From: GMQP-bins7 sp963776565
Lineage (GTDB): Bacteria; Actinomycetota; Thermoleophilia; Gaiellales; Gaiellaceae
Direction: 5' to 3'
DNA length: 64,000 bases
Assembly: GCA_963776565.1 (NCBI GenBank)
Contig: CAVZNF010000015.1
Coordinates: forward strand, 62,001-126,000
Part shown: positions 60,912 through 64,000 of the stretch, in pieces
Layout: the number at the start of each line of letters is the position of its first letter
Numbering within the stretch: the first letter of the stretch is position 1
Made by a program: the position numbers and the translations under genes
Notes under the pieces: model-generated
Database searches by the model: none
The model's input: the letters and a program-made list of their open reading frames with translations, nothing else
Told to the model about the DNA's origin: nothing

Positions 60912-62261
60912 ATGGCCAACCCGGAGACCATCGAGGGCAGCTGGGGGATCGACCCCGTCCCGTCGCGACTGCACGTGCTCAGCGGGCTCGAAACGGGGTT
61001 GCTGTGGGGAAACCTCGGGGTGTCGTTGCTCGTGATCGTGGCCGGCGCCATTCTCGTGCCGGCGCTGTCGCTCCCCGCAGCGCTCGTCGCGATCGTGGTC
61101 GGCTGCGTCATCGGGAATGCGATGGTCGCCGTGGCCGGGATGATCGGCGCCGACGCGCGCGTGCCGGGCATGGCACTCATGCGCGCTCCCCTCGGACAGC
61201 GCGGGTCGCTCCTACCGACGGGGATCAACGTGCTGCAGGGCATCGGCTGGACGATCTTCGAGCTGCTCGTGATCGCGACGGCCGCGGCTGCGCTCTCCGA
61301 CGAGCTCTTCGGCTTCCGCGCGCAGTGGCTGTGGACGCTCGTGTTCGGCGCCTGCGCGCTCGTCCTCGCGCTGCTCGGTCCGATCGGCTTCGTCCGGCGC
61401 TTCATAAGGCGCTTTGCGATCTGGGCGGTGCCGCTCGCGCTCCTGTACCTCACCTGGTGGGCGATCGACGGCGCAGACTGGAGCACGATCTGGAACACCG
61501 ACGGCGAGGGAGGGCTCAGCGTGTGGCAGGGCGCCGACGTCGTCGTCGGGATCACGGTCTCGTGGGTGCCGTATGCGGCCGACTACACGAGGTTCTCGAG
61601 GTCACGCCGGGGCGCGCTGGCCGGCACCGGGCTCGGCTACTTCGTGCCCGACGTGTGGTTGCTCGCACTCGGTGCAGTGCTGGTGCTCTCGCGCGGCCTC
61701 GGCGACCCGGCCGCGCTCCCGGCTGCCGTCGTCGCAGGAGGTTTCGCCGCGATCGTCGCGCTGTTCGCGCTGCTCGTGACGGAGACGGACGAGGCCTTCG
61801 CGAACGCCTACTCGGCGGCAGTCTCACTCCAGAACGCCGTGCCGCAGGCGCCGCAGAAGCTGCTCATCGTGATCGTCACCGGGATCGCCACGGTCGGAGC
61901 GCTCATCGTCGACTTCGTGAGCTACCAGAGCTTCCTGCTCCTGCTCGGCTCGGTGTTCGTTCCGCTCTTCGCGGTGCTCCTTGCGGACTGGCTCGCGGCC
62001 GGAGCGCACTACACGGCCGACGACATCTTCGGCTCGCCTCCGTGGAGGCCTGGCCTGATCGCCGCGTGGATCGCCGGGTTCGCGCTCTATCAGTGGCTGT
62101 TTCCGACCGGCCCCGCATGGTGGGTCGATCTGGTCGGCCGACTGAACCCGCCCGACTGGGGCATCGGTGCGACCGTGCCGAGCTTCCTCGTCTCGTTCGC
62201 GATCGCAAGCGTCGTCGCGCTCGTCGCGCGTCGAGTCACCGCAGGAGCTGCGCCCGCATGA
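60912..62261 (+). CDS. NCS1-type nucleobase permease
   Basis: The 449-residue protein has twelve hydrophobic helices. GLLWGNLGVSLLVIVAGAIL at the start, ALMRAPLGQRGSLLPTGINV and QGIGWTIFELLVIATAA, and GITVSWVPYAADYTRFSRSR are typical of the cytosine/purine/hydantoin (NCS1) symporter family. It may import cytosine, a purine or hydroxymethylpyrimidine. The next gene, a PfkB-type kinase, overlaps its stop by 4 bases, so transport and phosphorylation of the same compound is probable. Start is the ATG at 60912. Confidence 0.9.
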   Translation: MANPETIEGSWGIDPVPSRLHVLSGLETGLLWGNLGVSLLVIVAGAILVPALSLPAALVAIVVGCVIGNAMVAVAGMIGADARVPGMALMRAPLGQRGSLLPTGINVLQGIGWTIFELLVIATAAAALSDELFGFRAQWLWTLVFGACALVLALLGPIGFVRRFIRRFAIWAVPLALLYLTWWAIDGADWSTIWNTDGEGGLSVWQGADVVVGITVSWVPYAADYTRFSRSRRGALAGTGLGYFVPDVWLLALGAVLVLSRGLGDPAALPAAVVAGGFAAIVALFALLVTETDEAFANAYSAAVSLQNAVPQAPQKLLIVIVTGIATVGALIVDFVSYQSFLLLLGSVFVPLFAVLLADWLAAGAHYTADDIFGSPPWRPGLIAAWIAGFALYQWLFPTGPAWWVDLVGRLNPPDWGIGATVPSFLVSFAIASVVALVARRVTAGAAPA

Positions 62262-63056
62262 CCTCGATCGCCGCGCTCGGACATCTCGCACGCGACGTCG
62301 TCGACGGAGCACCGCCGCGACCGGGCGGAGGGGTCTTCTACGCGACCAGGGCGCTCGCGCGCCTCGGCGCCGACGCGCGCGTCGAGGCGGCATGCAGCGT
62401 CGAACATCGCGCCGAGCTCGTACCGCCGCTCGAGGCCTTCGGGCTTCCGACGACGTGGCACGAGTCGTCCACGACGACCGAGTACAGCTTCCACTACGAG
62501 GGCGACCGCCGGATCATGCGGCAGGACGCAGTCGGCGACCCGTGGACGCCGGCCCAGGCGGTCGCCGCGGCCGGCGAAGCGATCTGGGTCGACGTCTGCG
62601 CCCTCACCCGCACCGACTTCCCCGCCGAGACCCTCGCCGCGCTCGCCGCGGACGGACGTCAGCTCCTCGTCGATCTCCAGGGCCTCGTCCGCACCGCGAC
62701 GATCGGGCCGCTGCACACGGACGAGCACATCGGCGACGTTCTCCACCACGTCGAGGTGTTGAAGCTCAACGACGAGGAGGCCGAGACACTCGTCGGCAGC
62801 GCCGAGCCGGAGAGATTGCTCGATCTCGGCGTGCCGGAGGTAATTCTCACGCTCGGCTCGCAGGGTGCCTGGGTCGTGACACCCGGACTTGTGGAACACG
62901 TACCGGCGGTGCCGGTCGGAAGGCGAGGTCGATCCGACGGGCGCCGGTGACACTTATTCCGTCACGTACATCGTGCAACGCGCCGCCGGAGCCGAGCCGG
63001 TCGAGGCGGCGCGCATCGCCGCCGCGACGGTCTCCGAGTTCCTCGCGGCGCCCTAG
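62258..63056 (+). CDS. PfkB family carbohydrate/nucleoside kinase (one frameshift)
   Basis: The ribokinase-type protein starts SIAALGHLARDVVDGAPPR and PGGGVFYATRALARLGADAR, with VEVLKLNDEEAETLVGSAE and VILTLGSQGAWVVTPG later. The catalytic block VDPTGAGDTYSVTYI is in another frame, reached by a shift near 62925, and the protein ends at 63056 with AATVSEFLAAP. The aspartate of GAGD is the catalytic base. The phosphorylated substrate is unknown; a nucleoside, pyrimidine precursor or sugar brought in by the coupled NCS1 permease is the simplest guess. It is shorter than ribokinase (about 265 residues). Confidence 0.85.
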
Positions 63057-63896
63057 AGGCGGAACTCGCCGCGCGCGACGATGACCGCCCGGCCGCCGCA
63101 CTGCACGCGTGTGATCTCGCCGCCCGCACCTTCGGCTCGCGCAAAGAGCGTCGAAGGACGCCCGATCTCTTCGCCCTGCGAGATCTCGATCCACTCGCCC
63201 CACTCGACGAGCCCGTGCCGACAGAGGTGGCAGGCCAGCGGTCCTGCCGCCGAGCCAGTGGCGGGATCCTCGTTTACGCCGACCGACGGCGCGAACATGC
63301 GCGTCTTCCACGAGACCGCCGAGCCTGCGAAGCAGTTGGCCTTGACGCCAAGCTCTGCGAGCGCGCCGAAGTCTGGCCGCACGGCCGCGACCGCGGCGCG
63401 TCGACTCGAGCGCAACGAACGTGTGCGGGACTCCGTTGTCGTAGCGCTCTACCGGCAGCGCGGATCCAGTCACACCGAGAGCGGACAGGAGCTCCCCGGT
63501 CTCGGGATACGGCTCGAATCGAGGCACCGGCTGAGTCATCCGCCCGAAGGCCAGCGCGCCGGACTCGTCTCGATCCATCTCGACGGGAACCACGCCCATC
63601 CCGGTCTCGAGCTCGATCACGGAACGCTCGAGCGGCTGACCCAGCACCCAGGCCGTTCCCAGAATGGGGTGCCCTGCGAACGGCAGCTCGACGAAGGGCG
63701 TGAAGATGCGTATCTGCGCCGTCCCACCCTTCTCCGCGGGAAGAACGAACGTCGTCTCCGAGTAGCCGATCTCCAGCGCGAGCGCCTGCATGGTCGCCGA
63801 GTCGAGCTCGCGTGCATCAGTGAAGACGGCCAGCTGGTTTCCGGCGAGGGCCGTGTCCGTGAACACGTCCACGACGACGTAGCGGAGCGTCGGCAC
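63053..63896 (-). CDS. PhzF family isomerase-like protein (one frameshift)
   Basis: The protein belongs to the PhzF/diaminopimelate-epimerase-like fold. The N-terminus is YVVVDVFTDTALAGNQLAVF, the catalytic glutamate is in IGYSETTFVLPAEKG, and PFVELPFAGHPILGTAWVLG is the signature. The frame shifts near 63395 and continues with ELGVKANCFAGSAVSWKTRM and NEDPATGSAAGPLACHLC. The family includes isomerases for antibiotic and other small-molecule pathways, but most members have unknown substrates. The stop overlaps the PfkB gene by 4 bases. The 46 bases upstream of its ATG at 63896 up to the ABC gene show no clear promoter. Confidence 0.88.
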
Positions 63897-63942
63897 GCGC
63901 GCACCCTACCCAGGCACCGCCGCGCGCATATCGTCTCCGGCC

Positions 63943-64000
63943 GTGCCGAATGCCATCGACGTGTCCGAGCTGACGAAGTCCTACGGCAAGGTGGAAGCCC
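63943..64000 (+). CDS. ABC transporter ATP-binding protein, N-terminal fragment
   Basis: A GTG at 63943 begins PNAIDVSELTKSYGKVEA, the first strand and the A-loop tyrosine of an ABC ATPase (the YGKVxA pattern before Walker A). The gene leaves the window here, so the substrate cannot be told. Typical proteins of this kind are about 300 residues and pair with a permease. Confidence 0.75.
   Translation, partial: MPNAIDVSELTKSYGKVEA

Noticed and set aside
1..64000. CRISPR arrays, rRNA genes, ordinary tRNA genes, prophage modules
   Set aside because: No regularly spaced repeats, no conserved rRNA or tRNA sequences and no phage structural or integrase proteins were recognised on either strand, though reading by eye could miss a single tRNA.

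Overview
This is high-GC chromosomal DNA from an actinobacterium. GTG starts are frequent, genes are tightly packed with GTGA, ATGA and TAGTG start/stop overlaps, and several families are typical of Actinomycetota: DUF3052, PAC2, an RsrA-type anti-sigma/ECF sigma pair, two M-type heme/copper genes and an actinobacterial thioredoxin-like lipoprotein. A Thermoleophilia lineage (Gaiellales or Solirubrobacterales type) fits best, but that is inference. No rRNA, tRNA, CRISPR array, transposase or integrase was recognised.

Layout. 1-9 kb: VOC protein, TetR regulator with an operator-like palindrome, an O-antigen-ligase-like membrane protein with a methyltransferase, AlkA-type glycosylase, ProC, then a beta-oxidation block (thiolase, enoyl-CoA hydratase/3-hydroxyacyl-CoA dehydrogenase). 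9-16 kb: SF2 helicase, PAC2 protein, CtaA and SelD overlapping by one base, an SDR, and a thioredoxin-like lipoprotein. 16-18.3 kb is the most unusual regulatory stretch: an XRE-TPR regulator followed at once by a 49-residue signal-peptide-like ORF with a strong ribosome binding site, and upstream of the regulator a near-consensus promoter and a terminator that bound an unassigned ~175-nt RNA. 18-29 kb: MFS efflux pump, acyl-CoA synthetase, damaged SDR, zinc-ribbon/PAS protein, NadE, Mug, OsmC, class V aminotransferase, epimerase and DUF3052. 29.0-32.5 kb is a 3.6-kb insert (GH65 phosphorylase, HAD phosphoglucomutase-like enzyme, small proteins) bounded by ~105-bp direct repeats made from the facing 3' ends of the DUF3052 and SIS genes. 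33-45 kb: SIS protein, M16 peptidase, collapsed PLP decarboxylase, broken AraC gene with VOC partner, acetyl-CoA synthetase, M32 carboxypeptidase, and a four-gene molybdenum hydroxylase/amidohydrolase operon. 44-50 kb: hydrolase-cyclase fusion, Tag, cyclophilin lipoprotein joined in frame to a MobA-like transferase, ECF sigma/anti-sigma, HMA protein, patatin. 50-57 kb: HtrA, ZIP transporter and multicopper oxidase divergent from a DtxR regulator, a PhyH/cupin chimera, Grx-BolA pair, LiaF-like protein. 57-64 kb: aconitase, methyltransferase, NCS1 permease-PfkB kinase operon, PhzF protein and the start of an ABC ATPase.

A feature of the whole window is damage: about twenty genes need one or more single-base frame changes to read through, while the amino-acid sequence on either side stays family-like. 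Most single shifts look like residual indel errors of an error-prone assembly. Two genes (SDR at 21.7 kb, AraC at 35 kb) carry at least six shifts each, and two loci (34.7 kb and 54.6 kb) look like internal deletions that join distant parts of genes. I annotate across single shifts and mark heavily damaged genes as pseudogenes.
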